This document shows, in pieces, positions 59,101-64,000 of a stretch of DNA of 64,000 nt. Below the pieces are notes generated by a model, which saw only the letters and a list, made by a program, of their open reading frames with translations, had not been told where the DNA came from and made no database searches. A program made the position numbers and the translations under genes. Where the stretch lies: contig NMRB01000086.1 in the NCBI GenBank assembly GCA_002633025.1, positions 36,405 to 100,404 on the forward strand. The letters are read 5' to 3'. This stretch comes from Notospermus geniculatus. Its lineage: Eukaryota > Nemertea > Pilidiophora > Heteronemertea > Lineidae. Each line of letters starts with the position of its first letter. Within the stretch, counting starts at the first letter, position 1.

Positions 59101-59977
59101 AACTCAATCAGTTCCTTCCTTCTCAGATATTCTATTGAGGACAAAAGCTTTTGTGGTTTACCTGTGAACTACTTGATTATTTATGTGATTGTAACTTAAA
59201 AATTAGGACGGCTTCCATATCGTTGCTTCTGTGTTTATAATCGTTTTGCTGATTAAGCTTTGAACAATCAAGGTGTGCCAGTGCTAACCGCCGTTAAAAA
59301 CTTCAAACAGGCCCAAGAAAGCTTGAGGAGTCCCTGGCTGCGAGGCTGAGCGCGTTGATTGTGCTGGTACATGTGATCATTACTGTTTGCTGAGTGTTTT
59401 TTAAAACGTGTATCGCAATGCCATGTTTGCAGATGGAGAATGAATCAATTAAATTGTGATTTTAAATCAAAATTCATGTCTTTTCACTGGTAGCAAGGAA
59501 TATTCTTGGAATTAAGGTGTTTTGTATTCTGTCTATTATGGACAACTTTCTTTACGAATTTTGGTTCAGCAAGTTTGCTTTCTGGCAGAGGTCATGCACT
59601 TTATGAATACATGCAGAGATAGCAATCTTAGGTATGGTAAGTGTGATACCAGCAGACAAATTACGCTACTGATACCGTGTACATTGTTGGCAAAATGTAC
59701 ATGACGAAACATGGGAGTGCAGAACATGACTCAGCAGGTTTCGTCAAGCAACTAAAAAGCATGCATGAGTTGCTGTGCAACAGAGAGTAGGCACAAGTCC
59801 CCATCAGTGCTTCATTCCTTCTCACTCCCCTTCAAATCAAACTACATCACGTTTTTCTCGTTCCAGCACCAGACCTGCTCGGCGATGGACATCCTCGAAG
59901 AGAAAGGAACATTGCGGGTGGCGATCACCGTCCATGCCCTACTCAATATCTGTAATCCAAACTTGTCGACTGTGTGA
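27195..59977 (+). CDS. LRCH: LRCH family protein (leucine-rich repeats + calponin homology), incomplete
   Basis: Exons joined by splice sites and phase: 27195-27369, 35372-35516, 39575-39704, 40823-40928, 41875-42011, 42205-42338, 42421-42532, 45211-45879, 48231-48421, 49327-49374, 50614-50691, 51804-51962, 52598-52667, 52948-52977, 53330-53470, 53598-53694, then terminal 59867-59977. The first 16 give 807 codons. GEINLIGRKLKDFPKV and DLSDTSVADLSKNRL are the LRCH N-terminus. Exons 2-5 hold about seven LRRs (SNNKLVSLPEEIG, DVSCNEITHLP). NPDSGYNTTDSTEKV is a conserved linker. Exon 9 is a charged helix. The last exon (DILEEKGTLRVAITVHALL) matches the end of the LRCH CH domain. The rest of CH is not found between 53695 and 59866 and may be lost at the joins 53795 or 56581. 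Known relatives act at the actin/septin cortex and with DOCK proteins. Confidence 0.93.
27478..27908. repeat. Haplotype-like overlap, left copy, LRCH intron 1
   Basis: Matches 28098-28537 in the same order. The left copy ends exactly at the N at 27909 (ggcttcctca). Divergence is higher than in PELP1 and includes several short indels, three of which coincide with TAGGCCTA octamers. Confidence 0.8.
28098..28537. repeat. Haplotype-like overlap, right copy, LRCH intron 1
   Basis: Second version of 27478-27908, lying to the right of the N join. The 188 bp between the N and this copy (27910-28097) has no counterpart to the left, so one allele may carry an insertion there. Confidence 0.8.
28538..32123 (+). 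other. LRCH intron 1, central part
   Basis: Unique AT-rich intronic DNA without supported exons. It holds five TACATGTA octamers (28604, 28881, 29052, 30632, 31354) and two TAGGCCTA (30471, 31238). ORFs up to 105 codons have no recognised domain. Confidence 0.5.
32124..32152. repeat. (AAT)n microsatellite beside an agcgcc repeat
   Basis: About ten AAT units followed by ttgtatagcgccact and an inverted ggcgct word at 32212. This arrangement is common in interspersed repeats of invertebrates, where the AAT run marks one end. Confidence 0.7.
33741..33948. mobile_element. TTAA-flanked MITE, copy 2, in LRCH intron 1
   Basis: TTAA at both ends with tips aaggagcacggtattg and caataccgtggtcctt. Same family as 26576-26750, about 30 bp longer in the right half. 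It lacks the second TA of TACGTA found in copy 1. Confidence 0.85.
33949..34110. repeat. Dispersed 'ctctctatta.ggacacc' repeat
   Basis: Begins acctctctattatggacacc and ends near gaggtgtcccccttgcagagg. Related pieces lie at 34438-34530, 35115-35300, 40340-40531 (reverse), 46535-46655, 50450-50515 and 53130-53310, with a tip also at 38685-38705 and 1360-1378. Confidence 0.6.
35115..35300. repeat. Dispersed 'ctctctatta.ggacacc' repeat, another copy
   Basis: Shares aggtgtcctgagtac, agaaatgtccaattttc and gaggtgtcctcc.gcagagg with the copy at 33949-34110. It lies 70 bp before LRCH exon 2. Confidence 0.55.
35535..35672 (+). pseudogene. Decayed tandem copy of the 3' half of LRCH LRR exon 2
   Basis: Immediately after exon 2 a ~120-138 bp unit is repeated. 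Unit 1 (35419-35534) contains the authentic exon end and donor. Unit 2 repeats ggaggcgttggtgcagctgc and still reads CVRYLPEALVQLQCLTYI against CLPEALVQLQCLTYM in the exon. It even keeps a gtaagt donor (35655). It lacks an acceptor and carries extra bases before the donor, so it is a pseudo-exon. A third start lies at 35673. Confidence 0.8.
36452..36711 (+). repeat. tRNA-derived SINE with (aatac) tail
   Basis: Contains a B box (ggttcgaatcc) about 30 bp from the start, a body with tcattcccagctcttca and catgggacagtaagccgtgg, and a terminal (aatac)n tail at 36690-36711. A shorter relative lies on the minus strand at 62653-62760. Confidence 0.75.
37140..37460. repeat. 30 bp minisatellite in LRCH intron 2
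   Basis: Units of the type gtcaagcaaattggcagtca followed by ggtcatttgg. The last four are nearly identical and the first part (37140-37260) is more diverged. Because 30 is divisible by three and the unit lacks stops, ORFs open in several frames here; none is a gene. Confidence 0.85.
37850..38010 (-). repeat. SINE-like fragment with gaaactggagtacccgg
   Basis: Contains gaggaaactggagtacccgg on the plus strand and a B-box-like gttcgatccct on the minus strand. A related word (gggggaaactggagtgg) occurs at 32027. Such motifs recur in interspersed repeats of marine invertebrates; family assignment is from memory and weak. Confidence 0.4.
39211..39433. mobile_element. MITE with tatacagcttgtgcag termini
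   Basis: The left tip ctatacagcttgtgcag pairs with the right tip ctgcacaagctctatag; subterminal tgacgtca is present on both sides. It ends about 140 bp before LRCH exon 3. Confidence 0.7.
40340..40531. repeat. Dispersed 'ggacacc' repeat, reverse copy
   Basis: Runs ggggacacctctgccagaag ... tttacagagaggttccactg, the reverse orientation of the copies at 33949 and 53130. Confidence 0.6.
41140..41215 (-). repeat. tRNA-like SINE-head fragment
   Basis: On the minus strand ggttcaaatcc (B box) is preceded by agtggagtagtggaaatgtg. The acceptor stem does not close, so it is a tRNA-derived repeat and not a tRNA gene. Confidence 0.4.
42533..45210 (+). other. LRCH intron 7
   Basis: Non-coding apart from the MITE at 44365-44501. 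ORFs of up to 81 codons are not supported by splice sites or domains. Confidence 0.5.
44365..44501. mobile_element. MITE with gggaggtttagatcagcgac termini
   Basis: About 33 bp terminal inverted repeats: gatcagcgacttatcacgga at the left and tccatgataagtcgctgatc at the right, bounded by gggaggt and acctccc. 137 bp, no ORF. Confidence 0.85.
45211..45879 (+). CDS. LRCH: LRCH exon 8: Pro/Gln-rich linker with four in-frame donor sites
   Basis: 223 codons, phase 0 at both ends; acceptor ctctcgccaag|GTC. The protein is a disordered Pro-rich linker with two similar motifs, DEFSRVSSAW and DDFTRVSPAW. Each motif contains gtaagt after an Arg codon (GT at 45493 and 45757). Two more donors follow, gtaagt at 45841 and gtaggt at 45880. 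All four fall in phase 0, so splicing from any of them to exon 9 (GAA CTC CAG) keeps the frame. The longest form is annotated. Confidence 0.75.
46535..46655. repeat. Dispersed 'ggtgtcctgattacagagg' repeat copy
   Basis: Matches the gaggtgtcctgattac.gagg core also present at 53200-53220 and 34503-34520, with ccccttgcagaggg near its end. Confidence 0.5.
47127..47333. mobile_element. TTAA-flanked MITE, aggggctgttc termini
   Basis: TTAA at each end. The arms ttttcgtcacttgaggaatc and gattcctcaagtgacgaaaa are complementary over about 45 bp including the tips. 207 bp, no ORF. Same target class as 26576 and 33741 but a different family. Confidence 0.9.
48555..48775. repeat. ~57 bp minisatellite, LRCH intron 9
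   Basis: Repeats of aattgcaagggattat(g/a)ccaagttagcagttgtgccatgttg, three clear units and two diverged ones. An incidental 73-codon ORF arises from it. Confidence 0.75.
49745..50065. repeat. ~75 bp degenerate minisatellite, LRCH intron 10
   Basis: The words gtctgtccatc, actgtcagtcatttccc and aacctcacatct alternate four to five times. Non-coding. Confidence 0.65.
53130..53310. repeat. Dispersed 'ctacagtggaacccctctagg' repeat copy
   Basis: Starts tacagtggaacccctcta, continues gtgtcctgattacggaggtc and gaggtgtcctcttgatgggg, and stops 20 bp before the acceptor of LRCH exon 15. The polypyrimidine tract of that exon may partly derive from it. Confidence 0.6.
54766..54897. mobile_element. hAT-like MITE remnant (cagggtttccaccaga / tctggcgaaaacactg)
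   Basis: The tips are imperfect inverted repeats of the cagtgtttycgccaga type often seen in hAT elements, with inner agggtact and agtaccct. Target duplications are not clear. Confidence 0.55.
55148..55341. mobile_element. Near-perfect foldback element, ~75 bp arms
   Basis: aggctccagttccatagagt, ttcacgtttacacttttc and cacgttttcctttcgttcct on the left are all mirrored on the right up to ggaacgaaaggaaaacgtg, gaaaagtgtaaacgtgaact and ctatggaactggagcct. The loop is about 45 bp. Arm identity is very high, suggesting a recent origin. Confidence 0.9.
55436..55584. mobile_element. MITE with aacatgtggagaaaaggaaa termini
   Basis: Left tip aacatgtggagaaaaggaaa-agcct and right tip aggct-tttccttttctccacatgtt are complementary over 25 bp. 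The interior has caggcacgtgg and ccacatgcctg as a further pair. It lies under 100 bp from the foldback at 55148. Confidence 0.88.
57130..57420. repeat. Degenerate tandem repeat of 'attagatcagattgacctacat'
   Basis: The words aattag(a/g)tcagattgaccta, cattctga and tgagtgaatt recur about eight times with 30-45 bp spacing. Non-coding. Confidence 0.65.
59867..59977 (+). CDS. LRCH: LRCH terminal exon: end of the calponin-homology domain
   Basis: Acceptor tttttctcgttccag|CAC. It encodes HQTCSAMDILEEKG followed by TLRVAITVHALLNIC and stops at TGA 59975-59977. The ILEEKG...V.VTVHALL pattern is the last helix of LRCH-type CH domains. It enters in phase 0, whereas exon 16 leaves in phase 1, so at least one intervening exon is missing. 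Confidence 0.85.
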   Translation, partial: HQTCSAMDILEEKGTLRVAITVHALLNICNPNLSTV

Positions 59978-60096
59978 AAGTAGTCGACTCCTCATCTTGT
60001 GTTGACTTGAATTGCCTGTATGGCCAACTCATCATAGCCGCAAGTTGGCCTTAGAGCCCCCAAGAGAGTTTTCCTTCAAAGATTTAATTTGACCCG

Positions 60097-60262
60097 GGCG
60101 CGGATCCAAGGGGGTGTCACACGCCCCTCCCTTTCGGCCAACAAAACTAAAATCGACCGTGAAATTCTGAAATCTGGAGCAAATCATTGAAATTCACTGC
60201 AGATTTCAATGTTTCTAGCACAGTGCGCCCCCTCTTCCGAAATCGTGAATCCACCCCTGTGA
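60097..60262. mobile_element. MITE with ggcgcggatcca termini, copy 2
   Basis: Left tip ggcgcggatccaagggggtg; the right end gaatccacccctgtgac is a diverged complement. It is just beyond the LRCH stop codon. Confidence 0.6.
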
Positions 60263-60513
60263 CCCTCGTCAAGACAGAGTGCTGCTTGAAAAGCCTGTAA
60301 CACAGCTAACAAAATGCCGTCTTCGAGCGCTGATTTTCCATGCAGGCAATTCGAGTTAACGTGGGATAAATTCATACTGTGATCTCTGTACAAATACTCT
60401 CTGAATGAATCCAAAGAGATTCGTTGTCTTCTTCGCCTTCAATATTGGCTTCAAAACCTCCAGTTCTCCTTGTAGCTGGGCATTTATCCTCGGAACATAG
60501 AGATCTCCATGAT

Positions 60514-60745
60514 NNNNNNNNNNNNNNNNNNNNNNNNNNNNNNNNNNNNNNNNNNNNNNNNNNNNNNNNNNNNNNNNNNNNNNNNNNNNNNNNNNNNNNN
60601 NNNNNNNNNNNNNNNNNNNNNNNNNNNNNNNNNNNNNNNNNNNNNNNNNNNNNNNNNNNNNNNNNNNNNNNNNNNNNNNNNNNNNNNNNNNNNNNNNNNN
60701 NNNNNNNNNNNNNNNNNNNNNNNNNNNNNNNNNNNNNNNNNNNNN
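60514..60745. other. Assembly gap of 232 N
   Basis: Run of undetermined bases; any ORF drawn through it is an artefact. Confidence 0.98.
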
Positions 60746-61004
60746 GGCTCTTAGTTTCATGCATTCAAACTATAATCTAAATTTGTTGGTAAGTTTGTGG
60801 AGGGAATTGCCCCTTAAAGTTACCTGGTGATGTGATATATATGCAAGGATAAGAGAAAGTAAGTAGGGCGACTTCGTCAAGTTTCTGAGGTGTACAAAGT
60901 AGATGTTGTACTTTTTGTAAACTTTTTAAACCATGTCAGTCCAGAGTGGGCAGGCTGCTGTATCCTCGATAATCATTGGCTGGTGGTGATCTTGTGACTG
61001 GAAT

Positions 61005-61235
61005 GTGTCAATTTGATTGGTTCTTGCTGGATCATGTGACCAAACTGCATGTTATGATTGGCTACTGAGATTTCATGTGACGAAATTGTATATTGTGATT
61101 CGCCATGATAAGTTATGAGATATCATATGACAAAACTGCATACCGTACTCTGATTGGTCATAATGAGATCTCTCCTGTCTGCTTATTCGTTGCTCATGAT
61201 GTCATGTGACATATCCCTGTGTGTGGTTGGTTGAT
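61005..61235. repeat. Tandem repeat carrying CATGTGAC and ATTGG words
   Basis: Units of about 40-60 bp in which gattgg(c/t) alternates with tcatgtgac at 61032, 61073, 61123 (tcatatgac) and 61202. Decayed minisatellite, possibly with binding sites. Confidence 0.55.
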
Positions 61236-61617
61236 GGTCAGAAATGGTAGAAGATGTAAAATCTCAACTTGGAATTTTTTAAACACATTTTAAGCACAGA
61301 TTGGTGCCTGTCAACTCATTAATTTTAGGTTTCATGCTTGAATCTTAGGCAAATCACATCTCAAGCCTTTTAATATTGTGGCTAATTGCAGCCCAAGTAA
61401 TTTATCTGGATATATGCCGTTATCACATATTTAAGTAGGTGCATGAGAAATGTTGTGACACTTCATACTTGCCAGGTGGAGGGACTTCCGATATCAGTGA
61501 TGTCGCTTTCAACCCTCATATCACTGTTTTTGCACAATCGACAACCGTCATATCATGCGTATTATACGATCAGCCACATCTTCTTCAGCATCTTACATCA
61601 GGCGTTTCACTCAGTGA

Positions 61618-61753
61618 CAGGGGTGGATCCGGGATTTGGGGAAAGAGGGGGAGCCGCGTGCTAGGAACATTGAAATTTGCGCTAAGTTCCAGAATTTCAC
61701 GATCTATTTTACAGATTTGTCAGCCAAAATGGGGCCCCTTGGATCCGTGCCTG
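61618..61753. mobile_element. MITE with ggtggatccggga termini, copy 3
   Basis: caggggtggatccgggattt at the left and ccttggatccgtgcctg at the right; aaatttgcgct and agaatttcac in the interior recall 60170-60185 in copy 2. Confidence 0.65.
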
Positions 61754-62652
61754 AGTGATTAGCTTTCCAATGAATACCTATGTTACATGGCTTCTTAAGA
61801 CATTTGTACATGTAGTTTTATTAGTTTTAACGAAATCATTGCCAGTGGCAATGAACAAGATACCAGTTTGAAATTTTACCAGGACCAGTTGAGTTGGATT
61901 CTGCCTCGCATCCAACGAGCTATGCTACACAGAATAACGTAGCTTGGCGTCCTGGCAAAATGTATTTTCACAACACAATCTTAGACATGCAAAGTGCTGT
62001 TATAGTTTATTCAGCAGAAGTTGTCTGGGGGGGGGGGGTCTTATTGTGTGATCTTTGATGATTGAGTGTTATTTTTATGCAATATTTATGATATTTTTAA
62101 AGATAATTTCATGACAAATTTTGTCTTCTAATTCTGTTTTTAAAATCAATGAAAGCTGACATTTTTTTTGGAAATTTTTTCACAGCTTTTTTCATATGGT
62201 TGCCTTAAAATGACAAGCATTGTTGATGTAGACTTAGAATTTTTCTGCCAACCAACGTCAAATTTGACCTTAGCCTTTTTCGGCTGTCCCCCAGGGGTTT
62301 CAGCTCCTCCTCTTCATCCACTCACAAAAAAATTCTGTGCAAGCGTATGAAGAGGAAAGAGACCAAACCCCTGCTGTGGGAGGATGTTCTCTACAGGGTG
62401 TCGGAAATCACTATTATCCTGGGCCAAACCACAGTCATCGTCAGAAAACCGTCTTCCAGCTCTCATTGCTTCATAACAGTTGAGTTCTAGACATCATCTT
62501 CACTGCCAAATCATCATTGTCGTTTTTAAAACAACGCCTGCCAAAGATTTAGATCTCATATTTCACTTCATGGAACTATACAGTAAAATACCAGTTTTGA
62601 CAAACTGATCTGCCTCAAATTTGTTCATGTGAATTTGAATGGGGGGGGGGGG

Positions 62653-62760
62653 GCACCACAGCCTACTCTCCCATGCAACGGACTGAAGAGCCAGGGATGA
62701 CTAATCCCATATTGCCCGGGATTCGAACCCGGGACCTGCAGAGGTGATAACCACTAGGAA
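62653..62760 (-). repeat. SINE fragment, same family as 36452-36711
   Basis: Minus strand reads ggtcccgggttcgaatcccg, ...ctcttcagtccgttgcatgg and gagagtaggctgtggtgcc, matching the 36.5 kb SINE, then ends in a C-run (a 13-14 base G run on the plus strand). Confidence 0.7.
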
Positions 62761-63174
62761 AAAAATGATGATGTGAAGAGCTCAAAATACATCGGGGGTG
62801 CAAGTTGTGGGTCAGGAATCATTGTCAAGGTTAAGGAGGCACATGTTGCATGGAATCGCCTAGCTGGGGAGTGCAAGTGAATTAGGGCAAAGTTCTATGC
62901 TAGTTGTCTCACTCATAATCGATCGTCCTCCTCCTTGTAAAAAATGAGCTGAGTTTGAGGCCGCTGGTCCAAAGGTGGGAAGGGTCTCCAATGATCCGAT
63001 CTGCTGCAGTATTCTCTGACCCTTCATGACCCAGACACACAAGTTGAGAATTATACCATGGAGGAAAATTCCTCCATGATTATACATACATGTACAATGT
63101 TAGCAGTTAACTGTAAATGTAGTGTACAAAGTATCATTGTATTTATCCATTTGTAATTTACACTTTGAGAATTG

Positions 63175-63180
63175 AATAAA
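63175..63180 (+). terminator. Candidate poly(A) signal (possibly LRCH)
   Basis: AATAAA followed within 10-20 bases by a cleavage-compatible stretch; about 3.2 kb after the LRCH stop codon, so assignment is uncertain. Confidence 0.4.
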
Positions 63181-63435
63181 TTGCTTTAAGTCAAGGTAAG
63201 TGATCTCGCACTTGATGTTGGAAAGTGGCTCTCTGACTTGGCGTGGCAGGTAGTATTAAAGCTGAACTACTTGGTGAAGTGGGCGTAGTATTAAAGCTGA
63301 ACTGCATGTGTGGTGAACTGGTGGTTTTGCTACCTACCATGACCACTATGTGGCGCAGTTCGTCTGGAAACGGCCCACCAGAGAGACGCTAACACACAAT
63401 GTGACAAGAACAGAGAACAATTTTTGTTGCAATGA

Positions 63436-63441
63436 TTTATT
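63436..63441 (-). terminator. Poly(A) signal of the terminal minus-strand gene
   Basis: AATAAA on the minus strand, 140 bp past the stop codon at 63581-63583. Confidence 0.6.
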
Positions 63442-63580
63442 GTAGGAATTGATCATCCAGGAAAGCGAGGAACCCCTCCCGAACGAGGCGGTACTGTTCG
63501 AGATAGTGCTGCTGACTTTTTGTAGCAAGGCCCTGATTGGAGTAGGTTTGATTCCGTATGATTCCCCGAAGAACTGAATA

Positions 63581-64000
63581 TTAAGTAGGCCAAGAGTTCT
63601 CTCTACTCTCCGCCTCCTCATGCGTTTGCATATTCTTGTTCAAACTGGCCGAGTCATCATCTCGTCTGTTGACGGTTCGCCCAATAGAAATGGCGCTGTA
63701 TCGACGCGCCATGTCCCCGGCTGCTCTCAGTCCGGATTTTATAGGAATCACTTCGTTGTCATCTTCTGGATCGCAACGTTTGCAGGCAAACCAAATGATT
63801 AGATTTAAAATCGTGCCAAGTACAAGAGGCCCGGCGAAAAATGCAATTAAATAAACGACGTCTCTGTGTACACATTTTGTCGTAATTGTCTCGAAATAGT
63901 CGTGCTCAAGAACGGGTGTTTGTAAAAGAAGGATCCGTTTTGACATGAATGGGTAGTCAAAGGAGCAAATGAACCCAGCGCAGGTGTTTAAAGCGGAACT
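63581..64000 (-). CDS. 3' end of a single-pass membrane protein (partial)
   Basis: The reading frame is open from the window edge (64000) to the TAA at 63581-63583, about 139 codons, so the visible Met at 63946 is probably internal. The first ~50 residues contain three Cys (NTCAGFICSF, TTKCVHRD) and look extracellular. A hydrophobic stretch VVYLIAFFAGPLVLGTILNL-IIWFACKRC is a transmembrane helix with a Cys-rich inner edge. The ~75-residue tail is polar and acidic/basic mixed (DPEDDNEVIPIKSG, RRDDDSASLN) and ends SRENSWPT. A minus-strand poly(A) signal follows at 63436. The family is not recognised; type I topology is inferred. It converges with LRCH. Confidence 0.65.
   Translation of the reverse strand, partial: SSALNTCAGFICSFDYPFMSKRILLLQTPVLEHDYFETITTKCVHRDVVYLIAFFAGPLVLGTILNLIIWFACKRCDPEDDNEVIPIKSGLRAAGDMARRYSAISIGRTVNRRDDDSASLNKNMQTHEEAESRENSWPT

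Larger units (their letters stand above)
53695..59866 (+). other. Region between LRCH exon 16 and the last exon; CH exons not found
   Basis: Six kilobases interrupted by single-N joins at 53795 and 56581. No ORF encodes the core of a CH domain. Weak exon-like stretches (53897 after a gattag; 56225-56265 between tttttctag and gtgagt) do not resemble LRCH and are not called. MITE-like elements sit at 54766, 55148 and 55436. Confidence 0.6.
59978..63180 (+). other. LRCH 3' UTR / downstream region
   Basis: Long stretch without coding exons. It contains two ggatcc-type MITEs, the 232-N gap, a CATGTGAC repeat, poly-G runs (62027-62038 and 62641-62653) and a SINE. The AATAAA at 63175 may end the LRCH transcript, or it may belong to an unseen transcript. 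Confidence 0.45.

Noticed and set aside
60356-60780. ORFs of 81-134 codons on both strands
   Set aside because: They run through the N gap and consist mostly of undetermined residues.
62700-62760. Possible tRNA gene on the minus strand
   Set aside because: Good B box, but no closing acceptor stem; the flanks match the SINE at 36452.

Overview
The window is animal (eukaryotic) genomic DNA. It has GT-AG introns, few genes, many short inverted-repeat transposons (MITEs), tRNA-derived SINE fragments and minisatellites. Gene content (PELP1, LRCH, a TRIM protein, a C2H2 zinc-finger protein, a one-exon class A GPCR) and the repeat style suggest a marine invertebrate, perhaps an ambulacrarian, lancelet or lophotrochozoan. 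The phylum is not settled by the sequence. Five single-N joins (10217, 22665, 27909, 53795, 56581) and one 232-N gap (60514-60745) mark scaffold joins. Two joins are flanked by near-identical sequence and look like unmerged haplotypes, so the individual was highly heterozygous.

Layout. 1-11.4 kb: repeat-rich DNA with one single-exon GPCR (2681-3745), two patches of a ~170 bp satellite and several MITEs. 11.4-16 kb: a RING/B-box/coiled-coil (TRIM-type) gene whose second exon encodes a Nup98-like GLEBS motif (RAE1-binding), followed by a 1.7 kb tandem duplication that repeats the GLEBS exon. 18.3-20 kb: a TATA-driven C2H2 zinc-finger gene. 20.2-27.1 kb, minus strand: PELP1, 15 exons reconstructed from splice sites and reading phase (796 aa), containing an assembly duplication of exons 9-13. 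27.2-60 kb, plus strand: LRCH (leucine-rich repeats plus calponin-homology). Sixteen 5' exons and the terminal CH exon are found; the middle of the CH domain is not seen. 63.4-64 kb, minus strand: the 3' end of a membrane-protein gene running off the window.

Gene relations. PELP1 and LRCH are divergent, with start codons 86 bp apart, so they probably share a bidirectional promoter. The zinc-finger gene and PELP1 converge, with poly(A) signals 30 bp apart; LRCH and the terminal gene also converge. There are no operons.

The two most striking observations are the TRIM-GLEBS fusion, which would couple an E3 ligase to the RAE1/nuclear-pore mRNA-export factor, and a large excess of palindromic TA-NNNN-TA octamers (TACATGTA, TAGGCCTA). 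Where duplicated or allelic copies can be compared, these octamers appear as exact 6 bp insertions at a TA, as expected of Tc1/mariner-type excision footprints.
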